Part shown: positions 1 to 8,485 of the stretch, in pieces
How positions within the stretch are numbered: position 1 is the first letter of the stretch
How the letters are laid out: each line of letters opens with the position of its first letter
NCBI GenBank assembly: GCA_964633285.1
Contig: CAZWGA010000026.1
Location: forward strand, 10,338-74,337
Source of the DNA: 20CM-2-55-15 sp964633285
GTDB lineage: Bacteria; Acidobacteriota; Terriglobia; 20CM-2-55-15
Direction of reading: 5' to 3'
DNA length: 64,000 nucleotides
Position numbers and translations under genes: made by a program
Notes under the pieces: model-generated
What the model saw: only the letters and a program-made list of their open reading frames with translations
What the model was told of the DNA's origin: nothing
The model's database searches: none

Positions 1-1340
1 ATCTCGGTCAGGCGCGCTCGGATGCGGGTACCGGATACGAACTGGACGCGATTACCGCGGTCGTATTAGGAGGAACATCCGTTTTCGGGGGACGTGGAAA
101 TGTGTGGGGCACACTGCTGGGATTGTTGGCCCTATCCGTCCTGCAAAACGGACTACATCTGGCAGCATTGCCTTCGGAACTCACGGGCGTGCTGACCGGA
201 GTCGTTTTGCTGCTCGTCATCAGTTTGGAAAAATGGCGCGCACATATTCCCCTCTTCGCACGGGAGGGGCGGCTTGAAGATGCGTTTCCTGAGGAGGTCC
301 TTGTGAAAAACAGTCAGGTCGCGATTATCTGCGCGGCCGTTCTGGCGGGCGCGATCATTGTGGCGGGCACAAATGTCTGGCTGGTGCGTTCGCTGGGACA
401 TTCGCCGGATTCGGCGGCGTCCGGCACGTCGCCTGCGCATCGCCCCGTGATTGCGGTGATGCCGAAAGCCAAGGGCGATCCCTATTTCGTGAGCGCCCGC
501 GCGGGAGCGGAAGATGCAGCGCGAGAGCTTGGCGTCGATCTGATCTGGGACGGGCCGACAGCGCTTGAAGCTGCGAAGCAAAACGAACTCATCGAGAACT
601 GGATCACGCGGCGCGTCGATGCCATCGCGGTCGCCGTCGAAAACAAGGCGGGAATATCCACGGTGCTGCGCAAGGCGCGCGAGCGCGGTATTCATGTTTT
701 GACGTGGGACGCTGACGCCGAACCTGACGCGCGTGAGTTTTTTGCCAATCAAGCGACTTCGGAAGCAATCGCAAACACACTTACCGATGAGGCTGCGCGC
801 CTCCTGGGAAGCAAGGGTGATTTCGCCATCATCACCGGCGCTCTGACGGCGGCGAATCAGAACGAATGGATTGCGTTCATCAGGAAACGCCTGGAGAAAT
901 ATCCCAGTCTCAAACTGGCCACGATCCGTCCCAGCGACGATGACCGCGATAAAGCCTTCGCGGAAACGCAAACGATTTTGAAAGCCTATCCTTCCGTGAA
1001 ACTCATCATGGCGATTTCCGCGCCCGCGGTTCCCGGTTCGGGCGAAGCGGTTCGCCAGGCCGGACGCAAGGATGTGAACGTGATCGGCCTCTCGCTTCCG
1101 AGTATCTGCAAACCTTACGTGCACGACGGCACGGTCCAGACGGTCGTGCTGTGGAGCACGCACGATCTGGGATATCTCACGGTCTACGCGAGTTCGCTGC
1201 TGACGCAGAATAAAATTCCGCCCGGCGCTCAGTCGATTCAAGCAGGACGGCTCGGCAAGCTCGAAGTGCGCGGCGCCGAAATCATTCTCGGGCCGCCTTT
1301 GATCATCAACAAAGCCAACATCGATCAGTTCGATTTCTGA
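1..1340 (+). CDS. Sugar ABC transporter: permease C-terminus running in frame into periplasmic sugar-binding protein (5' partial)
   Basis: The reading frame is already open at base 3, so the gene begins before the window. The first part carries the RbsC-type permease signature (TGYELDAITAVVLGGTSVFG) and a last membrane helix (LTGVVLLLVISL). With no stop codon the frame continues through a basic linker into a second hydrophobic segment (VAIICAAVLAGAIIV) and a Peripla_BP_4-type sugar-binding domain that starts near PVIAVMPKAKGDPYFVSARA. The downstream rhamnose enzymes suggest L-rhamnose as substrate, a RhaS-like role (inference). The binding protein may also be made separately: a GTG at 303 has GGAGG at 293-297 with 5-nt spacing and begins a plausible signal anchor (KNSQVAIICAAVL). 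The ATPase should lie upstream, outside the window. Whether the product is one fusion or two proteins is open. Confidence 0.8.
   Translation, partial: LGQARSDAGTGYELDAITAVVLGGTSVFGGRGNVWGTLLGLLALSVLQNGLHLAALPSELTGVLTGVVLLLVISLEKWRAHIPLFAREGRLEDAFPEEVLVKNSQVAIICAAVLAGAIIVAGTNVWLVRSLGHSPDSAASGTSPAHRPVIAVMPKAKGDPYFVSARAGAEDAARELGVDLIWDGPTALEAAKQNELIENWITRRVDAIAVAVENKAGISTVLRKARERGIHVLTWDADAEPDAREFFANQATSEAIANTLTDEAARLLGSKGDFAIITGALTAANQNEWIAFIRKRLEKYPSLKLATIRPSDDDRDKAFAETQTILKAYPSVKLIMAISAPAVPGSGEAVRQAGRKDVNVIGLSLPSICKPYVHDGTVQTVVLWSTHDLGYLTVYASSLLTQNKIPPGAQSIQAGRLGKLEVRGAEIILGPPLIINKANIDQFDF
249..269. repeat. CCCCTC/GAGGGG palindrome at the permease/binding-protein junction
   Basis: CCCCTC at 249-254 is complementary to GAGGGG at 264-269, with a 9-nt loop. 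It is preceded by ATT, like the much stronger palindrome at 14484-14512, which suggests one small dispersed element family (inference). It lies inside the open frame that joins permease to binding protein and contributes the residues around PLFAREGR. Confidence 0.4.
291..305 (+). promoter_or_regulatory. Internal ribosome binding site and GTG start for the binding-protein part
   Basis: GAGGAGGT at 291-298 precedes GTG at 303. The codons that follow give a basic N-terminus and a hydrophobic stretch, as in an exported binding protein. The GTG is in the same frame as the permease, so both the fused and the separate product are possible. Confidence 0.5.
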
Positions 1341-1398
1341 CGCTGCGGGCCCCGGTTTTCAGTTGTTCGCCGCCCGGTTCGCTGTTAGGATCTGCAAC

Positions 1399-1429
1399 CG
1401 ATTACATCCCACAATGAAATCGATTACAC
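1399..1429 (+). promoter_or_regulatory. Direct repeat CGATTACA, 22-bp period, upstream of the first TonB receptor
   Basis: CGATTACA occurs at 1399-1406 and again at 1421-1428, exactly 22 bp apart (about two helical turns), just before the receptor's ribosome binding site. It could be a regulator half-site pair, but it matches no motif I recognise. Chance is not excluded. Confidence 0.25.
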
Positions 1430-1454
1430 GATGGTGTCGGAGGAGGTAAATCTC

Positions 1455-4400
1455 ATGAGATCAAAGTGTGTAGTGTTTGTTGCCGTCGCAGCCGTTTTGC
1501 TCTGCGGAATGGCGGCTGCGCAGACGGTTTCCAGTTTCCTGGTCGGGACGGTTACGGATCCGGGAAATGCCGTCATTCCCGGCGTCGACGTGAAACTGGT
1601 GGATCAGTCGACGGGCCAGGAACGCTCGGCGCGGGCGAACGAAGCCGGCCTCTTCCGCTTCAACGATCTGGCGCCCGGGCGCTACAGCGTCACTATTCGC
1701 GCCGATGGATTCAAAGGTTACCAGCAGCGCGACATCAACATATCCAGCAGTGAGGCTCGCGATCTGGGGCGCGTGGTTCTGGAGATCGGGAGTCTCACCG
1801 ATGAAGTGCACGTTACGGCTGAAGCCACGCCGGTTCAATTGGCAAGCAGCGAAAAATCTGCTTTGATCGATGGCGCTGAGATTCTCGATGTCGCCATCAA
1901 AGGACGCGATCTGTTTGACTTCATGAGAACGCTGCCCGGCGTTGTGGACACTCGGGCGACCCGCGACGTCACGTCGCCGAATTCAATTGCCGGCATTACC
2001 ATCAATGGCGGCAGCGCCAATCAAAAGAACTTCACCGTTGATGGCGTGACCGACATGGATACGGGCTCGAACGGCACGCTTCACTATGAGCCGAACCTGG
2101 ATGCGATTGCCGAGATTCGTGTGCTTTCTTCCAACTATCAGGCCGAGTATGGACGCAATGCTTCGGGGCTGATCAGCGTTGTGACCAAGAGCGGAACGCA
2201 AGATTTCCATGGCAGCGCGTGGTGGACGCATCGGCACGAACAATTCAATGCGAACGATTTCTTCCGGAACAAAAACGGCTTGAGCCGGGTTCCGTATCGC
2301 TACAACGTTGCAGGCTTCAGCATGGGCGGCCCGATTTTCATCCCGTCCAAATTCAACAGCGACAAACGCAAGCTCTTCTTCTTTGCGTCTCAGGAATACA
2401 CAAGGCAGATGGAGGATCAGGGCACGCGTTATACGAACATGCCGACGGCGTTGGAGCGTATCGGGGACTTTTCGAAAAGTTTCGACAGTAACGGAAAGTT
2501 GATCACGATAAAAGACCCCGTGACAGGACAGGCCTTTCAAGGGAACATTATTCCGCCCTCGCGAATCGACAAAATCGGTCAGGCCATCCTGAATTTCTTC
2601 CCGCTGCCCAATTACGCCGATCCGGATCCAACTCAGGTCTACAATCGTAATTACAAAGCCCAGGCCAGTAGTCCGCATCCCAGGCGCAACGATGTCGTTC
2701 GGATCGATACGTTTCTCGGATCGAAGTTCAACGCGAACTTCCGTTTCATTCACGATGCCGATGAACTCGATTCGGTCTTCCAGGGTTTGAACTGGATTTA
2801 CGCCATTCAGAATCATCCGAATCCCGGAAAGGGATACGCAGTCAATGCGAGCTATTCCTTCAGTCCGACGCTCATCGATCAGTTCACGTTTGGGAAGAGC
2901 TGGAACACGTGGGCGTGGTTCATGAAAAACGAAGGCGACGTTTCACGCGACAAAATGGGAAATCCGCCGAAGTGGTATCCCCTCGATTCGTCGAGGCCGG
3001 ATCTTTATCGCGCTTATATACCGAACGTTTCCTTCGGAAATACGCCCGTCAATTCCGCCGGCTATACTCTCGGCAATCCGCCGTACGCCAATTTCAACGA
3101 CATCTACAGCTACGCGGACAATCTGACGAAAGCCTGGTCCAGTCACAATCTCAAGGCAGGCATCTACATTGAGCACAACGGCAAGCAACAGGCGTCGAAC
3201 ACCAACTACCGGGGTGTTTACAACTTCGGCAGGGACACGAACAATCCGCTCGATTCGGGCAACGGATACGCGAACGCGCTTCTCGGAAATTTCACGAGTT
3301 ATCAGGAAGCCACGCGGCGGAATCTGTTCAATGTCTGGTACTGGAACGTCGAATGGTACGCGCAGGATAACTGGCGAGTCAGCCGCAGGCTGACGCTGGA
3401 TTATGGAATCCGCTTTTATCAAATGCCGGCGCAGGTGGACTTGAACAATACATTTGCAACATTCGATGTAAGCGCCTACTCCAGACAGAAAGCGCCGCGA
3501 TTGTATGTTCCCGGCTTCGACGCCAGCCGCAGGCGTGTTGCGGTCGATCCCGTCACGGGAGCAACAGCGCCGGCGCCTCTGATTGGACTGTTCGTTCCCG
3601 GCAGTGGTGATCCTGCGAACGGAATGAAGCGCCAGGGTGACGGCGTTCCATTCAGCATCTACTCGACACCGTTTATCAAGGTTGCGCCACGCGCAGGTTT
3701 CGCCTGGGATTTATTCGGCAACGGCAAGACGGCGCTGCGCGGCGGGTTCGGACTCTTTTTCAACCGCGAAGATGGAAATCAGGTTTACAACATGTCGGGA
3801 AACCCGCCGGTCAGTTACACGCCGCAATTGTCCTACGGCAGCATCGGCACGCTGACGGATACGAACGGGCTGACCGGCCCGACCAACATTAATTACTACT
3901 TTGGACGGATCCAGGAACCACACACGTGGAACTGGAGCTTTGGAGTTCAGCAGAGCGTTGGTTTTGGAACTCTGCTGGACGTGGCCTACGTCGGAAGCGC
4001 GGCCGCAGATCAATCGCTACGATACAACATTAATGCGATTCCGAGATTCGCTCGATTCGATCCGAACAATGCCGATCCCACTCAGGCCGGAAAACCGCTT
4101 CCGGATAACTTCCTTCGTCCGTACACGGGATTGGGCGATGTGAATCCGGCGTTTTTTCTCGGCTACAGTAATTATCATTCGTTGCAGATTTCCGGACGCC
4201 GGCGGCTGACGAAGGGCGTGATGTTCGGCGGATCCTACACGTGGTCGCGTAATCTGGGCGTGACCAGCACAAGTCCGTACTTTGATTCACCGAAAGAATT
4301 GAGCAAGCGAAACTACGGATTGCTGACCACGGATCGATCGCATTCGCTCAGTGTTAACTATTCGTACGAAGTGCCGAAGCTCGGCAAACGGCTGGACAAT

Positions 4401-4901
4401 CGGTTCATCGGCGCAATCACCGACAATTGGCTGCTCTCCGGCATTACATCGTTTTCAACCGGAGCTCCATTCACGCCGACATTCACGACAACAGATGGGG
4501 CCGACATCAGCGGTTCGACCGAAGGTGCTCGTATCGACGTCATCGGAGATGCGAGCCTTGCGCGCGGTGAAAAGACATTTGCGCGGAACTTCAAAACGGA
4601 AATGTTCAGGCGGCCGGCAGTCGGCACGTTTGGTACTGCAGGAGTGAACATTCTGCGAGGTCCGGGAGTCAACAACTGGGATGCCACGCTGACCAAGTCG
4701 ATTCCGGTGCCGCTTGGCGAACGCGGCACTGTGAAACTCCGTTCTGAGTTCTACAATCTTTTCAACCATACGCAGTTCTCAGGAATCGACACAGCGGCGC
4801 GATTTGATGCGTCCGGTACTCAAGTCAATGCGAATTTCGGTACGTACAATGCCTCGCGGTCGCCGCGAATCATTTCATTTGCGCTGAGGTTGGAGTTCTA
4901 A
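1455..4901 (+). CDS. TonB-dependent receptor, Oar-like, with carboxypeptidase-regulatory domain
   Basis: This is an outer-membrane receptor of about 1148 residues, presumed to import oligosaccharides. It has a signal peptide (RSKCVVFVAVAAVLLCGMAAAQ region), a CarboxypepD_reg beta-sandwich (VGTVTDPGNAVIPGVDVKL to about residue 100), a plug-like segment (LPGVVDTR, INGGSANQKNFTVDGV, VLSSNYQAEYGR) and a long beta-barrel that ends in an aromatic residue (LRLEF), typical of outer-membrane insertion. An ATG at 1431 is in frame, but GGAGGAGGT at 1439-1447 and the signal peptide favour 1455. It is followed after 2 bp by the cytochrome gene, so they are probably co-transcribed. Ligand specificity is inferred only from the rhamnose context. 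No clear TonB box was identified. Confidence 0.88.
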   Translation: MRSKCVVFVAVAAVLLCGMAAAQTVSSFLVGTVTDPGNAVIPGVDVKLVDQSTGQERSARANEAGLFRFNDLAPGRYSVTIRADGFKGYQQRDINISSSEARDLGRVVLEIGSLTDEVHVTAEATPVQLASSEKSALIDGAEILDVAIKGRDLFDFMRTLPGVVDTRATRDVTSPNSIAGITINGGSANQKNFTVDGVTDMDTGSNGTLHYEPNLDAIAEIRVLSSNYQAEYGRNASGLISVVTKSGTQDFHGSAWWTHRHEQFNANDFFRNKNGLSRVPYRYNVAGFSMGGPIFIPSKFNSDKRKLFFFASQEYTRQMEDQGTRYTNMPTALERIGDFSKSFDSNGKLITIKDPVTGQAFQGNIIPPSRIDKIGQAILNFFPLPNYADPDPTQVYNRNYKAQASSPHPRRNDVVRIDTFLGSKFNANFRFIHDADELDSVFQGLNWIYAIQNHPNPGKGYAVNASYSFSPTLIDQFTFGKSWNTWAWFMKNEGDVSRDKMGNPPKWYPLDSSRPDLYRAYIPNVSFGNTPVNSAGYTLGNPPYANFNDIYSYADNLTKAWSSHNLKAGIYIEHNGKQQASNTNYRGVYNFGRDTNNPLDSGNGYANALLGNFTSYQEATRRNLFNVWYWNVEWYAQDNWRVSRRLTLDYGIRFYQMPAQVDLNNTFATFDVSAYSRQKAPRLYVPGFDASRRRVAVDPVTGATAPAPLIGLFVPGSGDPANGMKRQGDGVPFSIYSTPFIKVAPRAGFAWDLFGNGKTALRGGFGLFFNREDGNQVYNMSGNPPVSYTPQLSYGSIGTLTDTNGLTGPTNINYYFGRIQEPHTWNWSFGVQQSVGFGTLLDVAYVGSAAADQSLRYNINAIPRFARFDPNNADPTQAGKPLPDNFLRPYTGLGDVNPAFFLGYSNYHSLQISGRRRLTKGVMFGGSYTWSRNLGVTSTSPYFDSPKELSKRNYGLLTTDRSHSLSVNYSYEVPKLGKRLDNRFIGAITDNWLLSGITSFSTGAPFTPTFTTTDGADISGSTEGARIDVIGDASLARGEKTFARNFKTEMFRRPAVGTFGTAGVNILRGPGVNNWDATLTKSIPVPLGERGTVKLRSEFYNLFNHTQFSGIDTAARFDASGTQVNANFGTYNASRSPRIISFALRLEF

Positions 4902-4903
4902 AC

Positions 4904-5839
4904 ATGACGTGGAAGAAATGTTTTACGCCGGTTGCGGCATTACTGGTGCTCATTACAACAGCCGGATTCGCTTATCCGCAGCGGGGCGGACGCGGCGGAG
5001 GCGGAGCTGCGGCCGGCGGCGATCAGGGCGGACGTGGGCGCGATACGTTTCCGGCGCAACAGCGCGCCATTGGAGAGGCCGCCCTGATCGAGCGTGGGAA
5101 GACGCTGTTCAGCATTCATTGCAGCGGCTGCCATGGCCCTGATCTTCGAGGCGATGAAGGTCCGAATCTCCTGCGGTCTCAACTCGTGCTGGACGATCAA
5201 CACGGTGAACTTATACGCCCTCTCGTTCTCGGCAGCCGAGCGGATGCGGGAATGCCGGTGATCAACATTCCCGATAACGATGTGACGGCAGTCGCCGAAT
5301 TCATCCACAGTGTCGCAGCGGCAGGCGGCCGTCAGGGACGTCCTCCGGCGGGTGCGGCATCCGTTCTGAATATCCTGGTCGGCGATGCGGCAGCGGGAAA
5401 GGCGTACTTCAATGCCAAATGCAGCGGATGCCACTCGGCCGATCGGGACCTCGAAGGAATTGCATCGAGGATTCCGGATCCCAGGACGTTGCAAAACTTT
5501 TGGGTCTCCGGTGGCGGAGGCGGTGGCCGCGGTGGTGGCGGGGGCGGTGGTGGCCGTGGTGGCGGTGGCCGCGGCGGAGTTGCAGCCGGCTCGAGAGCAA
5601 AACCTGTCACGGTGACCGTAACAACACCCGCGGGAGAGAAATTTGAGGGCGAGCTTTCGCGCCTTGATGAATTTGATGTCACGCTTCTTCGTGACGGAGT
5701 GCAGCGCACGTTTCGGCGTGATGGCGATACTCCGAAAGTCGAAGTGCACGACCCGCTCGAACCGCATCGAAATCTGCTTACGGTTTATACCGACAAAGAT
5801 ATTCACAATGTGACCGCATATCTGGTGACTCTGAAATGA
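4904..5839 (+). CDS. Exported diheme cytochrome c with RGG-rich linkers
   Basis: This 311-residue protein has a signal peptide (CFTPVAALLVLITTAGFAYP) and two c-type heme sites, CSGCH at residues 73-77 and again at 173-177. Each sits in a small cytochrome c domain, and a met ligand is plausible in the first (DAGMPVINIPD). Two glycine/arginine-rich low-complexity stretches flank the domains, one after the signal peptide and a long one near residues 203-225. A C-terminal beta-rich segment (about 230-311) follows and is not recognised. The stop overlaps the next ATG by 4 nt, so the PQQ dehydrogenase downstream is its probable electron donor: substrate to PQQ to heme in the periplasm. The redox pairing is inferred from the gene order. 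Confidence 0.85.
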   Translation: MTWKKCFTPVAALLVLITTAGFAYPQRGGRGGGGAAAGGDQGGRGRDTFPAQQRAIGEAALIERGKTLFSIHCSGCHGPDLRGDEGPNLLRSQLVLDDQHGELIRPLVLGSRADAGMPVINIPDNDVTAVAEFIHSVAAAGGRQGRPPAGAASVLNILVGDAAAGKAYFNAKCSGCHSADRDLEGIASRIPDPRTLQNFWVSGGGGGGRGGGGGGGGRGGGGRGGVAAGSRAKPVTVTVTTPAGEKFEGELSRLDEFDVTLLRDGVQRTFRRDGDTPKVEVHDPLEPHRNLLTVYTDKDIHNVTAYLVTLK

Positions 5840-7473
5840 AGATCGCGGCAGGCTTGCTCATTTCAGCTTTGCTACTGACGCCCGTCATTGCGGCCGGCCA
5901 GTCTCAGGCTGGCCTGGATCCCGCTTCGATCCTGAAACCGCTGTCCGACTCGTGGCCGACATACTCCGGCGATTATTCCGGCAGGCGCTACAGCGCCCTG
6001 ACGCAGATCAATAAGAGCAACGTCATGAATCTCACCCTCGCGTGGACCGCGCGGCTGGCCACCGGAACCACGAGCCGAGGGGGAGCTGCCACGATTGTCG
6101 GGGGCGAGGGCAGCGCGGATTTCGACAACGGCGTCGCCAATATCAAGGGATCGATCCTTGAGGTCGACGGGATTCTCTACATTTCTGCGCCGGACAACGC
6201 GTGGGCCGTCGATGCGCGCGATGGGCGCGAGCTCTGGCATTACTTTTGGAAGACGCGCGGCGGCACCCACATCGGCAATCGCGGCCTCGGGATGTGGCAC
6301 AACTATCTGTACCTGGAAACGCCCGACGATTATCTGGTCTCGCTCGACGCAAAGACCGGCAAGGAGCGCTGGCACAAAATCATTTCGGATTTTAACCAGC
6401 AGTATTTTTCCACGATGGCGCCGATCATCGTTGGGAATCACGTGATCGTGGGCACGGGTGACGATTTGGATGCGCCCGGATTCCTGCAATCGTTTGATCC
6501 CGAGACCGGTGAGCTGCAGTGGAAGTTCTATACGGTGCCGATGAATCCCGGTGATCCCGGCCTGGAAACCTGGCCCAGCCTCGATGCCGCGCGTCATGGC
6601 GGCGCTCAGGCCTGGATTCCGGGTTCGTACGACCCCGAAACACATCTTTATGTCTTCGGTACAGGCAATCCTACTCCAGCGTACACGGCGGGGCGCGGCG
6701 ATCTGGATAATCTCTTCACGTGTTCACTGGTCGCCATCAACGTGGATACCGGGAAGCTGGCCTGGTACTACCAGACATCTCCGCATGACACGCATGACTG
6801 GGACTCCACGCAAACACCTGTATTTGCCGATGCTCCCTTCAACGGACGCATGCGCAAACTCGTGATGACCGCCGCGCGTAACGGTTATTTCTTCGTTCTT
6901 GATCGTGTGACCGGCGAGCATCTGGTATCCAGCAAATTCGGAACGGCAACGAACTGGGCCCTCGGCCTGGACAAAAATGGCGCGCCGAAGCGCAATCCCG
7001 AAAAGGATGCGACGGTTCCAGGTTCGCTTGTCACCGGAAGTGTCACGAATTGGCCGCCGCCTGCATATTCACCGGAAACGGGACTCTTCTATGTGCCGGA
7101 GAACAATTCGTTCGCGCTGACGTATCTGATCGATGTCGATCCGCGAGGTTCGATGGGTTTGGGCGGCACCGAGAACTTCGGGTTGGGAGGAGTTGGAAAC
7201 TTTCTCACGGCGATTGATTACCGTACGGGAGCGGCCGCGTGGAGGCACGAAATGCAGGGCGGAGGTTCCACTGGATTATTGGCAACCGCGGGAGGATTGG
7301 TTTTTGCCGGCGGCGGCGCAAACCTGATGGCATTTGATGCCGCCACGGGAAAGACGCTGTGGCATTCGCGCATCGGAAATCAATCGAATGCTCCCGAAAC
7401 CTACATGCTCGATGGTCATCAATATTTGCTGGCCGTCGCGGGCGATACCATGTTTGCGTTCGTAATATATTGA
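5836..7473 (+). CDS. PQQ-dependent dehydrogenase (methanol/ethanol dehydrogenase family propeller)
   Basis: This periplasmic quinoprotein has 545 residues, a signal peptide (AAGLLISALLLTPVIAAGQ), and the family opening WPTYSGDYSGRRYSALTQIN. Tryptophan-docking propeller repeats follow (DARDGRELWHY, DAKTGKERWHK, DPETGELQWKF, DAATGKTLWHS). The HDTHDWDS motif near residues 317-324 corresponds to the catalytic Asp region of the family. I see no vicinal CC pair of the ethanol dehydrogenase type. No heme domain is fused, so the cytochrome encoded immediately upstream, which overlaps by 4 nt (ATGA), probably takes the electrons. The substrate is unknown. In a rhamnose locus, 1,2-propanediol or a sugar alcohol are guesses. 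Confidence 0.85.
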   Translation: MKIAAGLLISALLLTPVIAAGQSQAGLDPASILKPLSDSWPTYSGDYSGRRYSALTQINKSNVMNLTLAWTARLATGTTSRGGAATIVGGEGSADFDNGVANIKGSILEVDGILYISAPDNAWAVDARDGRELWHYFWKTRGGTHIGNRGLGMWHNYLYLETPDDYLVSLDAKTGKERWHKIISDFNQQYFSTMAPIIVGNHVIVGTGDDLDAPGFLQSFDPETGELQWKFYTVPMNPGDPGLETWPSLDAARHGGAQAWIPGSYDPETHLYVFGTGNPTPAYTAGRGDLDNLFTCSLVAINVDTGKLAWYYQTSPHDTHDWDSTQTPVFADAPFNGRMRKLVMTAARNGYFFVLDRVTGEHLVSSKFGTATNWALGLDKNGAPKRNPEKDATVPGSLVTGSVTNWPPPAYSPETGLFYVPENNSFALTYLIDVDPRGSMGLGGTENFGLGGVGNFLTAIDYRTGAAAWRHEMQGGGSTGLLATAGGLVFAGGGANLMAFDAATGKTLWHSRIGNQSNAPETYMLDGHQYLLAVAGDTMFAFVIY

Positions 7474-7494
7474 AAGTGGTCTGGAGGCAAACCT

Positions 7495-8472
7495 ATGTGG
7501 ACACGGCGTGAATTTTCGAAATTAGCGCTGATGGGTGTATCGGCGTCGTTGATGGAGAAGTCGCTGATCCGTTCGGCGCAGCCCGCGCCTGCGCTGCCGA
7601 ATTCTGTGATCAACGGCGTTCAAATCGGCACGATCACGTACAGTTATCGGAGCATGCCCGATCAAAGCGCCGAAGCAACGCTGAGATACATTGTCGAGTC
7701 CGGCATCAACGCCATCGAATTGATGAACGGTCCGGCGGAAGCCTTTGCGGGCGTGCCGTCAGGTGGCGGCCGCGGTGGTGGCGGCCGGCGCGGCGGTCCT
7801 CCCTCTGATGAGCAGCAGGCCGCGGCGCGTGAAGCGAGCAACCGCGTCAAAGAGTGGCGGCTCTCCGTGCCGATGGACAAATACAAGGCGCTCCGCAAAA
7901 TGTACAACGACGCCGGTGTGACGATTTATGCCTGGAAATGCTTGAACCCGAACATGTCCGATGAAGAGTTCGAATACGTTTTCAACGTTGCCGAAGCTTT
8001 GGGTTGCACGCATACCACGCTGGAATTGACCGACAATGAAGCCCAGCTCCGGCGGATCGGCGCGTTCGCTGAGAAGCGCAAGATTTATGCGGCCTATCAC
8101 AGCCACACGCAAGGCAGCATGACCGCTTTCGACAAGGCGTTTGCAGCGTCGAAAGCGAATATGGCGAACGTCGACTTCGGTCACTTCGTTGCCGGCGGCA
8201 ATGCCGGAGGCAGCACGCTTCAGTTTCTCGAGAAGTTCCACGATCGCATCGCCAGCTTCCACTTGAAAGACCGCACAACGCCGGAACACGGCGCGAAAAA
8301 CCTGCCATGGGGCAGTGGGGATACGCCGTTAAAAGAGATTCTTCAAATGGTGCGGAAGAACAAATGGACGATGCCCGCTTCAATCGAGCTCGAATACGAC
8401 GTCCCCGCCGGCTCCGATGCAGTGAAGGAAGTCGTGAAATGCCTGGAGTACTGTAAAGCTGCGCTCGCGTGA
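7495..8472 (+). CDS. Tat-exported sugar phosphate isomerase/epimerase-like TIM-barrel protein
   Basis: These 325 residues belong to the xylose isomerase-like (AP endonuclease 2) superfamily. The N-terminus MWTRREFSKLALMG carries a twin-arginine motif, which suggests folded export to the periplasm. Barrel segments with likely metal ligands include GINAIELMNG, TTLELTDNE, IYAAYHSHTQGS, MANVDFGHFVAGG, SFHLKDRT and SIELEYD. A GGGRGGGGRRGGPP insertion sits in a loop near residue 90. GGAGG at 7483-7487 supports the start. It lies 21 bp after the PQQ dehydrogenase, probably in the same operon, and ends 13 bp from the convergent regulator gene. Its substrate is unknown; members annotated by homology often act on sugars or keto-sugars. 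Confidence 0.78.
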   Translation: MWTRREFSKLALMGVSASLMEKSLIRSAQPAPALPNSVINGVQIGTITYSYRSMPDQSAEATLRYIVESGINAIELMNGPAEAFAGVPSGGGRGGGGRRGGPPSDEQQAAAREASNRVKEWRLSVPMDKYKALRKMYNDAGVTIYAWKCLNPNMSDEEFEYVFNVAEALGCTHTTLELTDNEAQLRRIGAFAEKRKIYAAYHSHTQGSMTAFDKAFAASKANMANVDFGHFVAGGNAGGSTLQFLEKFHDRIASFHLKDRTTPEHGAKNLPWGSGDTPLKEILQMVRKNKWTMPASIELEYDVPAGSDAVKEVVKCLEYCKAALA

Positions 8473-8485
8473 AACCTGAGGAGAC

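Noticed and set aside
5511..5575. GGTGGCGG-type tandem DNA repeat as a CRISPR or regulatory array
   Set aside because: It is in-frame coding sequence for a Gly/Arg-rich linker, with no spacer structure.
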